Source: Anomaloglossus baeobatrachus (taxonomy: Eukaryota; Chordata; Amphibia; Anura; Aromobatidae). From it: a DNA stretch of 64,000 nucleotides. This document shows, one piece after another, positions 54,026 to 64,000 of the stretch (positions are counted from its first letter, which is position 1; the number at the start of each line of letters is the position of its first letter). The stretch is from the NCBI RefSeq assembly GCF_048569485.1, contig NC_134354.1:511823280-511887279 (forward strand). The letters run 5' to 3'. Below the pieces are notes generated by a model. That model searched no databases. It was not told the DNA's origin and saw only the letters and a program-made list of their open reading frames with translations. A program made the position numbers and the translations under genes.

Positions 54026-54430
54026 CAGGCTCCATATTGTCCCTGGATAGAGACGTGCATGAGGGCCTGTAAACATGAAGTGCCCATTGTAAGGAAGTGG
54101 GTCTATTGTAGTATAGCCCTTAGGCAGGGCAGCCAAAAATTGGGAGGCTCCACGTTGTCCCTGGATAGAGACGTGCATGAGGGCCTGTAAACCTGAAGTG
54201 CCCATTGGAAGGAAGTGGGTCTATTGTAGTATAGCCCTTAGGCAGGGCAGCCAAAAATTGGGAGGCTCCACGTTGTCCCTGGGTAGAGACGTGCATGAGG
54301 GCCTGTAAACCTGAAGTGCCCATTGGAAGGAAGTGGGTCTATTGTAGTATAGCCCTTAGGCAGGGCAGCCAAAAATTGGGAGGCTCCACGTTGTCCCTGG
54401 GTAGAGACGTGCATGAGGGCCTCAAAACAT
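54022..54430 (+). repeat. 118-bp tandem array, left side, about 3.5 copies
   Basis: CTGG(A/G)TAGAGACGTGCATGAG starts at 54043, 54161, 54279 and 54397, 118 bp apart. It is the reverse complement of the array at 60001-60960. Frames such as MGTSGLQALMHVS are by-products of the repeat. Confidence 0.93.
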
Positions 54431-56329
54431 TGTTCCCATTGCAAAGGAGCGGGTCTCCTGTCGTTGTAATGTCCATTCTGCAAAGAATGGGCGAAAAAAT
54501 TTACCACTGGGGGTATACCTGAAACAAAGGCCTAAGTATTGCAATTTGTAACGGTCATCATCATGGTGGCGCCTGAGGAGAAGGAGGAGCAGTCCAGCGA
54601 TTATCCAAAGTCCAGAAGTGTGTACCCATGGGTGAGTGGACGTACATGGCAAACTTTAAATTCCGCTCTCATTTGCTGGTGGTGTGGTGAAGTCTGGCAC
54701 AATCCAACCCTTGTTCATCTTGATCAGAGTCAGCCTGTCAGCATTTTCAGTTGACAGGCGGGTGCGTTTATCTGTAATGATTCCACCTGCGGCACTAAAA
54801 ACACGCTCTGACAAAACGCTAGCAGCAGGGCAGGCCAGGACTTCCAAGGCGTAGAGAGCCAATTCATGTCACGTGTCCAGCTTGGATACCCAATAATTGT
54901 AAGGCACAGAGGAATGTCGGAGAACAGTTGTTCGATCTGCAAGGTACTCCTTCAGCATCTGGGCAAACTTAGGATTTCTTGTGGCACTACCCCGCACCTC
55001 AGGGGCTGTGGTACGTGAGGGGCTGAGAAAACTGTCCCACATCTTAAAGACTGTTCTCCTACCTCTGGCGGATTGGACTTGTGCCTCTCTCGGCTGTACG
55101 CCTCGGTTGTCCACTGATTCCTGACCTATGCCGCTAGCGTTTTGTGAGTGGAATGCTTTGCCTACTTCCGTGACTATGGCCTTCCGGAACTGCTGCATTT
55201 TGGTTGACCTCTCCTCCACGGGAATAAGAGACAAAAAGTTCTCCTTGTAGCGTGGGTCTAACAGTGTTACCAACCAGTAATGATTGTCGGCCAAGATGTT
55301 CTTAACGCGAGGGTCACGAGACAGGCAGCTTACCATAAAGTCAGCCATGTGTGCCAGACTCTTAACAGCCATCACTTCAGTATCCTGACCAACACGATGA
55401 CTGAACATGCTGTCCTCCTCCTCCTCCTCCTCATCATCTACCCTGTCCTCTGGCCAGCCACGCTGAACCGAGGATATGACTGCATGTCATATCCTCAATT
55501 TGGCCAGAGAGTTGCTCCATGTCTTCATCCTCCTCCTCGTCATAGTCCTCCACTGCACGTTGTGATGAGACGAGGCTGGGCTGTGTGTTATCACCCACAC
55601 CCACTACTGTTTCTTGCTCAAACTCATCGCGCTCCGCCTGCAATGCATCATGGTTGTTTTTTGAGCAGAGACCATTTTAGAAGGCAGAGAAGCGGTATGG
55701 TGACGCTAATAATGTCGTCATCGCCGCTCACCATCTTGGTGGAGTCCTCAAAGTTTTGGCGGATGGTGCATAGGTCGGACATCCATCTCCACTCCTCAGG
55801 TGTTATGTGTGGAGTTTGACCCATTTCCCGACGGCTTAGGTGATGCAGGTACTCAACAACTGCCCTCTTCTGCTCACATATCCTGACCAACTTGTGCAGA
55901 GTTGAATTCCAACGCGTGGGGACATCACACACCAGTCTGTGTGCCGGAAGATGCAAACGGCGTCTTAAGCCGGCAAGGCCGGCTGAAGCAGTAGGTGACT
56001 TTCGAAAATGTGCAGACAGGCGGCGAACTTTTACCAGCAGATCAGACAGCTCTGAGTATGACTTTAGAAACCGCTGAACCACGAGGTTGAGCACATGGGC
56101 CACGCATGGAACATGTGTCAGCTGGCCTCGCCTCAAAGCCGCCACCAGGTTCCGGCCATTGTCACACACGACCTTTCCTGGCTTTAGGTTCAGAGTTGTG
56201 AGCCAGTGATCTGCCTTCTGTTTCAGAGCTGTCCACACCTCTTCTGCATTGTGGGGTTTGTTGTCACCTATGCAGATTAGCTTCAGCACTGCCTGTTGCC
56301 GCTTCGCCGAGGCAGTGCTGCAGTGCTTC

Positions 56330-57524
56330 TGTGTCGCCCTGGACAAGCCAGGGGCCACAGAGCACAACACTTAAACACCCCACACTCCCTGCAGGCATAT
56401 CATAGTCAAAACACAAAATCCTTGTTGCCTTCCCCAGGGGCTGTTGTCCACACCAGGGTGTGGAGCCAGGCGGTTGGTCTCCACCCACCGAGGAGGAGGG
56501 AAAACACAGGCAGTGAGAGTTAAGCTAAGGAAGTGGAAGGAGGAAAGTAGTAGAGAGGAGAAAAGTGACAGCAAAGAGCCTGAAGTTGGTCCGGGTGTGT
56601 GGCCCGGACAGGACAGCAAGGTTGGCAGGATGTGGTGACCGTCTGCAGTGGAGGCCGATTGGAGTCTGCCGTAAGGACCGTGGACGGGTGGTGACCCGGC
56701 CGTACCGGACCGGTATACAAAGAGAAGCCAGCACCATTGGCAGAGGACTTTCGGATCCCGGCAAGGCTTGGTGTCGCCGTGAATTTGCCAAATCCGTTAG
56801 TGAAGGGAACCTCAGGGTTTCCAAACAGCCAAGTCCAGATAGAAGGCAACCGTACAACCGTGAAGGGGAGACACAGCCACCGCCAAGGGCAACCGTCTCC
56901 CAGGGCCAGCGCCTGTGGGCAAAAGGGGCTCCTCCGGCCCATATCCAGGTCGGGGAGCGGGTTACCGTTGGGAAACCATCACTACCAACACTTAACTTAG
57001 GTGCAGGGAGAGACAGTCATCACTAACCTGCAGGGAGGAACAACCGCAGCCGTCCGAGTGACCCGTCCATCCAGCCACTTGTTTAACCGTGAACTGTGTC
57101 ATCATCATTGGGCTGAGTGAGTACCTCCGTGCCGTGCGGCACAGCGCTGCCCCTGCGACCCTGCACCTCATCAGGCCCCGCAACCCGCCTGTCATCCATG
57201 TCTACCCCATCACCAGGCCCCGGGACAACCAACCCCCCTACCCACGGAGGGGAGAAATAACAACAAAGCTGCTCCCTGTCACAGGCTCCCGGGATCCCCG
57301 TCCAGAGCAGCGGTGGTGTCCACACAATCACCACAACCGTGGGTGGCGTCACGGACAATATCCCCAAAACCCAAACCACCCCTTTTCACTCACGGGCGAG
57401 TAGCGCCGCTCGAGTCCCCGGGATCCGGCCATCGCTCGAGCCAACGAGCAGCAGCAGCCGTAGAGCAGCGTCAGCCGGACCCGAGCAGTGGGAGAGCGCA
57501 CCGTCCCCTCCTCCGCCCGCGACA
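56330..57524 (-). mobile_element. LTR-like fossil inserted in the hAT gene (solo-LTR candidate)
   Basis: The block starts TGTGTCGCCCTGG and ends CGCCCGCGACA, TG..CA tips with inverted GTCGC/GCGAC. CTTC occurs at 56326-56329 and 57525-57528, a likely 4-bp duplication. It separates two conserved parts of the transposase. The GC-rich right half (CGCTCGAGTCCCCGGGATCC) is a phrase I remember from a frog LTR family. It looks like a whole solo LTR without internal genes. The orientation is inferred and its age is moderate. Confidence 0.55.
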
Positions 57525-58404
57525 CTTCCAGCTTGGGACTGGTGTGGAGGGTAAAGTGGATCAGGATGCGCAGGAGGAGGAGGAGGAGGCTGAGGAGCAT
57601 GACATTCCGGAGCTGTAGAGTGTGTGTGAAACCCTGACTGAGGTAGGGCCTGCAAAACTTGGTGTGTGAAGGACGTGTTCCGTCCCTCGCTCAGACTGGG
57701 TCCCAGCTTGCACAATATTAACCCAGTGTGACGTCAACGAGATGTAGCGGCCTTGCCCACATGCACTTGTCCACGTGTCTGTGGTTAGGTGGACTTTGGC
57801 TGAAACAGCGTTGTTCAGGGCACGTGTGATGTTTTGTGACATGTGGTTATGCAATGCGGGGACGGCACACCGGGAGAAATAGTGGCGGCTGTGGACCGAG
57901 TAACGTGGGACAGCTGCCACCATCAGGTCGCGGAATGCTTCTGTCTCAACCAGCCTAAAAGGCAACATTTCCAGCGCAAGCAGTCGCGAAATGTTAGCAT
58001 TTAGAACTGTGGCATGTGGGGTGTTGGCAGTGTATTTGCGCCTGCGTTCAAAGGTTTGCTGAATGGATAACTGAACGTTGCGCTGGGACAAGGACGTGCT
58101 TGATGATGGTGTTCTTTCTGCGTAGGCAACTGCAGGTGCAGGAGTGGAGGAGGCTTGTTCGCAGGCAGCATGGACAGGGGATTGGCTCGCATGCACAACC
58201 AGCGAAGACGTAGCAGTGACATCAGCAAGCACTGCTCCTGGACTCTGTTGTACTTCCCACAAAGTCGGGTGCTTGGCTGACATGTGCCTGATCATGCTGC
58301 TGGTGGTCAGGCTGCTAGTTTTGGTACCCCTGCTGATGCTGGCATGGCAGGTGTTGCAAATGGCCTTTTTAGAATCATCTGGAGCCAACTTAAAAAACTG
58401 CCAG

Positions 58405-59081
58405 TGTCAGAGTTCCGGGTTTTCCAGTTTTCTTTTGAAAGAGCTTGCCCTTTGTTAACATGGAGTTTTCTGTTATGTTGCCCTACTTCCTGTCCATCTG
58501 TTTAAAAGCCGCCCCTAAAGCTTAGTCCAGTGCCTGAGTATACTGCTTCCTGTGTGCTCCTGCCCTGCTGCTTTTGGTTCCTGATTGTTATTCGGATCCT
58601 CTTGGAAAACAACCGACACCGACTCTGGACTTCATCTGGTATCATCTAGCTGTGCCCGGACTCCGTTTGCCGTCTTTGGTCGGCACTTCTGCCCGGTTCC
58701 TTCCGTTTAATACCACTCTGGACTCACATCACGTACGGATATTTTTGGACTTACCTATTGCCCTTTTGTGTCCCGGCTGCTGCGCATTTAGGGCTTCTGG
58801 GGTGATTGCCAGACAGTCCCTGTATAGGGGTTCGCTCTTGGTGGTCTCCCTGGGGGAGTCCGGTGCGCGGTCCCGGGAATTCCCTTTCGCTCCGTCCCTG
58901 GAAGGTATTTCCTGTATTTATGTTCTACTGTGTTTTTGTTCCGTTTATGTACATATTTGCTGGTTGCATATTATAAACGTCTTGCACCAAGAACTCGTCT
59001 CTGGTTGTCATTGCCCTAACGCAATCGAAATCCTCAATACATACAATAGTATTACAGCCAGACTCGGGAAGACCTAACATT
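58405..59081. mobile_element. Second LTR-like fossil in the hAT gene
   Basis: A 677-bp block with tips TGTCAGAGTTCC and GACCTAACA lies between the acidic N-terminal part and the BED finger of the transposase. It has a TTTAAAAGCC promoter-like element near 58500 and reads as a frog LTR. Matching target duplications are not evident. It has no coding capacity. It could be a solo LTR or a remnant. Confidence 0.5.
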
Positions 59082-60000
59082 TGTACAGGCACCTTGTGTC
59101 GTGTTGTTCCGGGGAACAGTTGCCTGACGTCTGCCTGGGGCCACCACTCTGCTTCTTACTGCCTGTTGTGATGCTACGCCTCCCTCCCCCTGTGCACTGC
59201 TGTCCTCGCTCTGCATATCCTCCTGCCAGGTTGGGTCATTTACTGGATCATCCACCACGTCGTCCTCCTCTTCCGCACCCTGCTCCTCCTCCTGACTTCC
59301 TGACAATTGTGTCTCATCATCGTCCACCCCTTGTTGAGACACGTTGCCAACTTCGTTAGAATGTGGCTGCTCAAATATTTGGGCATCTGTACATACAATC
59401 TCGTCATGGCCCACTTCAACAGGAGCTGGCGAGAGGCCAGAATTTGTGAATGGAAACGTGAACGAACAGCTCTTCCGAGTGTCCAAGTGTGGGATCAGTA
59501 ATGTCCGTGGACGTGTACTCGGCCTGGTGGTAGGAAGGAGGATCAGGTTCTGAAATGTGCGGTGCAGTATCACGGCTACTGACACTTGACCGTGTGGAAG
59601 ACAGAGTGTTTGTGGTGGGGCCAATCTGACTGGAAGCATTATCCGCTATCCAACTAACAACCTGTTGACACTGGTCTTGGTTCAAGAGCGGTGTACTGCT
59701 GCGGTCCCCAAGAATTTGGGACAGGACGTGCGAGCGACTAGATGTGGCCCTTTGTTGTGGCGAAATTAGAGCTTGCACACAACCTCGGTCTCTGCCTGCA
59801 CCACCATCACGTCCACTTCCTTGTTCGTTGACAACGCCCTTGCGCATTTTGCAATGCTGTGCTGATGTGTATTCACTAGACTTGTGCGTTATATCCAAGT
59901 TTTTGCAAAACTCACACAAATGCAGCGGAAAGCTGCCACCAACAGGCACACACGTGCGGTTTTTAAATGCAAGCACGGAGGCACTAAGAACCTAACAGGT

Positions 60001-60960
60001 CTCTATCCAGGGACAACGTGGAGCCTCCCAATTTTTGGCTGCCCTGCCTAAGGGCTATACTACAATAGACCCACTTCCTTACAATGGGCACTTCAGGTTT
60101 ACAGGCCATCATGCACGTCTCTATCCAGGGACAATGTGGAGCCTCCCAATTTTTGGCTGCCCTGCCTAAGGGCTATACTATAATACACCCACTTCCTTAC
60201 AATGGGCACTTCAGGTTTACAGGCCATCATGCACGTCTCTATCCAGGGACAACGTGGAGCCTCCCAATTTTTGGCTGCCCTGCCTAAGGGCTATACTACA
60301 ATAGACCCACTTCCTTACAATGGGCACTTCAGGTTTACAGGCCATCATGCACGTCTCTATCCAGGGACACCGTGGAGCCTCCCAATTTTTGGCTGCCCTG
60401 CCTAAGGGCTATACTATAATACACCCACTTCCTTACAATGGGCACTTCAGGTTTACAGGCCCTCATGCACGTCTCTATCCAGGGACAACGTGGAGCCTCC
60501 CAATTTTTGGCTGCCCTGCCTAAGGGCTATACTATAATACACCCACTTCCTTACAATGGGCACTTCAGGTTTACAGGCCCTCATGCACGTCTCTATCCAG
60601 GGACAACGTGGAGCCTCCCAATTTTTGGCTGCCCTGCCTAAGGGCTATACTATAATACACCCACTTCCTTACAATGGGCACTTCAGGTTTACAGGCCCTC
60701 ATGCACGTCTCTATCCAGGGACAACGTGGAGCCTCCCAATTTTTGGCTGCCCTGCCTAAGGGCTATACTATAATACACCCACTTCCTTCCAATGGGCACT
60801 TCAGGTTTACAGGCCCTCATGCACGTCTCTATCCAGGGACAACGTGGAGCCTCCCAATTTTTGGCTGCCCTGCCTAAGGGCTATACTATAATACACCCAC
60901 TTCCTGACAATGGACACTTAATGTTTTGAGGCCCTCATGCACGTCTGTATGCAGGGGCAT
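60001..60960 (-). repeat. 118-bp tandem array, right side, eight copies plus a diverged one
   Basis: CTCTATCCAGGGACA starts at 60001, 60119, 60237, 60355, 60473, 60591, 60709 and 60827, exactly 118 bp apart. A diverged ninth unit starts at 60945. Copies differ by single bases, for example ACAATAGACCC versus ATAATACACCC. It is inverted relative to the left array. Confidence 0.95.
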
Positions 60961-61876
60961 TGGTGAACCTCACAATTTTGGACTGCCCTGGCAAAGGAAA
61001 ATACTACAAAGACTCACTTCCTCAAAATGGGCACATTAGACTCAAGAGGCCTTCATGTACGTCTCTTCTCAGGGACATCGGAGTGCCACACAATGTTTTC
61101 ACGTAAAATCTTTCATGTATTAATCTCAAAAAGTAACATACACCAGCTCTATCTCACTATTGGGTATGTGCCCTTAACATTTCCGCCATGAAAAATCATT
61201 TTGGGGTCATTTTGGAAGGTTTTCTGGTGAGTCCGTAAAAATGGCGTAAAACGCGGACAAAATTGTTCACAGCTGTGACTTTTCAGTGATAAATGCTTCA
61301 AGGGGTCTTCCCCATGCTGTTGCCATGTCATTTGAGCACTCTTCTGAGACTTTTGTGCCATTTTTAGGGTTTCTCCATGCTGCCGGGGGGTCATTTCACA
61401 AAAATACTCGGGTCTCCCATAGGATAACATTGGGCTCGTTGCTCGGCCCGAGTACACGAGTATCTTGGGAGGCTCGGCCCGAGCTTCGAGCACCCGAGCT
61501 TTTTAGTACTCGCTCATCACTACAAACTATATCTAAAGACCAGCTGAACCGAACTTCCACAGGTCCACTCATCTCTACTCAGCAGTGTAAAAAATGGAAA
61601 AGTGGTCTATGCTTTTTTTTAGTGTGCAGGATCAGAGTGGGTGGCAAGGTGCACTTAAATGTTTGGCCAAACGAAGGGTGCACCGAGAGGCTGTACTTGG
61701 TTTGAGCAGTCATTCTGCACCGACAAACTCAATTTAAACATCCAATTCATATCAGTAGGAGTAGAAAGGTCATTTATCTTTGTAATTCAGATTGTAATAA
61801 TCTGTTATACTGTAATGAGTATTAGAAAATATATTTTATTCATTTTACAAATATCAAAGTAAAGATAAAATGTTTA

Positions 61877-62388
61877 TAAGGCTAGTTTCACACTTTCGTT
61901 GTGCGGCATCCGTTGCATTGCGTTGTGTGATGGATGTAACGTATGCGTTGCATATTGTGGCACAACTGATGCGACGGATCCTGCAATACAACGGAATCCG
62001 TTGTAACTTTTTTTTCAGCAATTTACTCAACTGAGCATGCGCAGTTGTGTAAAGACGGATCCGTCACAGGAATCCGTCAAATGATGGATTCCCACGGATT
62101 CCACCACCATAGGCTTCCATAATAAAAATGATGTATGCCGACAGAATCCAGCACATTGCGTTTTTTTTACGCTCTGGGAAGCGCCGAAAAACGCTACATG
62201 CTGCATTCTTTCCGCCCGGCTGATGCAACGCAGCGTCGGCTGGCGGATACAACGCAAGGCCATCCGTCGCAATGCGTCATCAATACAAGTCAATGGGAAA
62301 CAGCGCACATCCATTAACGGATTGCACTGTTTCCCAAAGCGGCGGATTGCAACGGCTGCCAAACAATGCAAGTTTGAAAGTAACCTTA
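61877..62388. mobile_element. Harbinger-type MITE with GGCTAGTTTCACAC ends
   Basis: The left flank is TAA at 61877-61879 and the right flank is TTA at 62386-62388. The ends GGCTAGTTTCACACTTTCG and CAAGTTTGAAAGTAACC are inverted. The interior (GCATCCGTTGCATTGCGTTG, AACGGATTGCACTG) is the unexpanded version of the 7424-8314 element. Confidence 0.75.
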
Positions 62389-63643
62389 GATTAAATAATC
62401 ACTTAAAAAAAAACAATATTCTTTTTTGAAAAATTACCGTAAATGTTATTTTTTTGCCCTATGTATTATGTAATCCACATAAAAAAAGATTCTGCCTACC
62501 TTGTCTATGGAAGAATTTATTTGTAATTCAACCTTGTTCCACTTTAAAAATGACTAATACTATTCAATATAGTAATGCCAGATGGCACCCAGCTCATTTT
62601 TTTACCCAATTGGATGTGTTTTTATTATATGGTTCTAAAATTTGGAAAACTCTGGTTAAGAATAAGACAGTTCTACAAGCACCTACTCAAGGCCTCTCAA
62701 AGTTGCACATTGTGGTCTTTTAATGAAGGCTTAAGAAACCCTGCCAATGTTGTTTTACTTATTATACACACTCCCTAGCAGACTAAATATGCTTTCTTTC
62801 ATGCATGTTCTCCGCATACAGGCCAACCACAGAGTAGCTTCAACTGCCAAAATCTGAGGGTTTAAAAACCACTCCACTAGAATTATTCCTAACAAACGGA
62901 ACAACATAAACAGCGGGTATCATTTATAAAAGCATGGTCTGTATGCTGTGAACTGGTAATTACCAAAAGAGGCTCTAAACCTGAGATGAATATAGTTGCA
63001 TATAACTTAGTTAGAATTTGAGACAATATACTACAGTAAACTTATTGTAACCAGAGCGATATCAGTCTAGAACAGTCATATGTTCACCATGCATATGTGT
63101 ACTTTTACATTTCCTAACATTTTAATGCCATTCCTGCATGAGACATTACTGTATCATAACCATTCGTTCAATGTTCATTATATTTAATGCTCTCAAATAT
63201 GACATTTTCATGGTGACGACCTTAATTTATTCCCAAGATATATATTCCTTCTTTTGGATTAGCCTCAGAGCCAAGACAACTGTTTTCAATAACAGCTCTA
63301 CCAGAATATAATGGAAAGTTATGTTCACAAAATCAGAGAAACTTCATTGTGTAGTATATGAAACATATGGGAAGAGATACAGATGGAAATTAGGGTTTTA
63401 ATAAATAAAATATTAGCTCAGCATGAGAGAACCGGCCTACCAACCATGCGCTCAACCACAGGCTGTGATATTATTTCTAGAGGAAATATAGTGTGCCAAT
63501 TACTACTACTCTTTACTGTCTCTTGTTTTTGCCACCAATCTGTGTGAGCCTCTTCAAACACCACTTGACATCTGTCATCTCGCACAATGATGATAAATAA
63601 CACAAGTGTGTGGCCAGTCTGACTTTTCTGTTCTTTACCTCTA
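62389..63643. other. No gene recognised
   Basis: This is AT-rich unique-looking sequence without exon signals or repeats that I can name. Confidence 0.5.
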
Positions 63644-64000
63644 CAGTACTTTACAAAACTATTAGGCAGGTATTGAAAACATGCTGCAAAGTAAGAGTGC
63701 TTTTAAAAATAGAAGTGTTAATAGTTTATTTCATTAGTAATACATTTTTAATTTTTATCAATTAACAAAATGTAAAGTTAATGAACAAGAGAGAAATCTA
63801 AATCAAATCAATATTTGGTGTGACCACCCTTTGGCTTCAAAACAGCATCAGTTTTTTGTTAGGATACATGCACACAGTGTTTGAAGGAACTTTGCAGACA
63901 GGTTGTTCTTAGAGAACTAAACATATTGAGATCAGGACTCTGGAGGTTTCATATGTCCACTTCCAAAACTCCTTGTTCTTGTTTGTGCTGAATGTACAGT
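63644..64000 (-). mobile_element. Tc1/mariner-type transposon, cut by the window edge
   Basis: After TA at 63642-63643 the sequence CAGTACTTTACAAAACTATT begins an element. The minus strand from 63810 upward encodes the C-terminal end of a Tc1/mariner transposase (DAVLKPKGGHTKY then stop). An in-frame stop lies a few codons upstream, so this copy is probably inactive. The other end is outside the window. Confidence 0.65.

Larger units (their letters stand above)
54656..59847 (-). pseudogene. hAT transposase with BED zinc finger, broken
   Basis: Read from 59847 (MRKGVVNEQGSGRD) the gene has an unusual N-terminal part with LSQILGDRSSTPLLNQDQC and an acidic stretch (EEEQGAEEEDDVVDD). After an LTR-like insertion comes a BED finger (WQFFKLAPDDSKKAICNTC then SMIRHMSAKH), and then LTTDTWTS, the first catalytic-domain Asp region. 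After a second LTR-like insertion come VVCDNGRNLVAAL, HVPCVAHVLNLVVQ, CDVPTRWNSTLHKL (the RW motif) and further on VTLLDPRYKENFL. It ends with the hAT dimerisation domain, LACPAASVLSERVFSAAGG, and stops at 54656. At least four frame changes or stops are seen besides the insertions. The domain order is that of Ac-type hATs. It cannot make protein now. Confidence 0.87.
51988..61522 (-). mobile_element. Large hAT (Ac-like) transposon with transposase gene, 9.5 kb
   Basis: It begins TAGTGATGAGCGAGCATGC and ends GTACTCGCTCATCACTA, inverted at the tips. It is flanked by the exact 8-bp duplication CAAACTAT (51980-51987 and 61523-61530). Both subterminal zones are rich in ACTCG words. The left zone then carries loose 80-bp repeats, a 184-bp array and a 118-bp array. 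The right zone carries a longer inverted 118-bp array. The minus-strand transposase gene lies between. Two LTR-like fossils are inserted in the gene. Without them the element would be about 7.7 kb, with the arrays contributing nearly 3 kb. Confidence 0.88.
51647..61577. mobile_element. Older hAT-type element hosting the large hAT
   Basis: The outer ends TAGAGATGAGCGAACC and GGTCCACTCATCTCTA are inverted repeats similar to those of the inner hAT. The flanking 8-mers CACATCAG and CTCAGCAG agree at 6 of 8 positions. Its own sequence is only about 400 bp (51647-51979 and 61531-61577), resembling the left part of 41676-45516 (AGTTCGGGTTCGG). The inner hAT inserted into it at CAAACTAT. Confidence 0.6.

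Noticed and set aside
52626-54430. CRISPR-like regular spacing of repeats
   Set aside because: Both repeat and intervening sequence are conserved, so this is a plain tandem array in an animal genome and not a repeat-spacer array.
56565-57618. Plus-strand frames of 100-150 codons, Pro/Arg-rich
   Set aside because: They coincide with the GC-rich LTR-like fossil and are openness due to composition.
60084-60877. Series of 67-residue open frames reading MGTSGLQA(L/I)MHVS..
   Set aside because: They repeat every 118 bp with the tandem unit, have no start context or partner exons, and the unit length is not a multiple of three. They are by-products of the array.

Overview
This window looks like intergenic or intronic DNA from a frog, probably a hyloid or poison-frog type anuran. 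Three things suggest this: very many Harbinger-type MITEs with GGCTATGTGCGCAC or GGCTRCTTTCACAC ends, a CR1/L2-like LINE with a TACATAGT-type 3' tail, and hAT elements with TAGTGATGAGCGAG ends. All family assignments come from reading the sequence and from memory of anuran repeats. No database search was run. No complete host gene is visible. Host material is limited to a candidate first coding exon with a TATA box (20341-20533, minus), a weaker candidate signal-peptide exon (3512-3594, plus), and a decayed intronless copy of a SNX17/SNX31-like sorting nexin gene (37966-41271, minus).

Layout: 1-8400 is a run of MITEs, several joined end to end on one shared 3-bp target site. 8.4-12 kb holds a Tc1 transposon and a Helitron-like element between (TA)n tracts. 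12.7-14.2 kb is a MITE whose left end has been tandemly amplified and then hit by a second MITE. 14.6-19.6 kb holds more MITEs and one LTR-like fossil. 20.6-34.2 kb is a nested stack: a broken tyrosine-recombinase (DIRS/Ngaro-like) retroelement is interrupted by a full-length L1 with two uninterrupted ORFs, and by a MITE that itself carries an inverted-repeat, Penelope-like insert. 34.8-37.9 kb is a CR1/L2-like LINE interrupted by MITEs. 38.0-41.3 kb is the sorting-nexin pseudogene, split by a hAT element with an internal minisatellite and by a Harbinger MITE.

41.7-45.5 kb is a hAT-type composite holding a Tc1 deletion derivative and a TTAA-flanked element. 46.4-51.6 kb is mostly plain sequence with a few MITE and LTR-like fragments. 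51.6-61.6 kb is the largest single object: a 9.5-kb hAT transposon with an exact 8-bp target duplication and a BED-type transposase gene on the minus strand, now broken and carrying two LTR-like insertions. It also has tandem arrays of 184-bp and 118-bp units near its ends, and the 118-bp arrays are inverted with respect to each other. This hAT sits inside an older relative with similar termini, and a 176-bp derivative with an exact 8-bp duplication lies at 6658-6833. 61.9-64 kb has one more MITE, plain sequence, and the edge of another Tc1/mariner element.

The most noteworthy items are the hAT with its array-bearing ends, the intact L1, the split sorting-nexin retrocopy, the candidate secreted-protein first exon, and the repeated pattern of MITEs landing exactly on each other's target sites.
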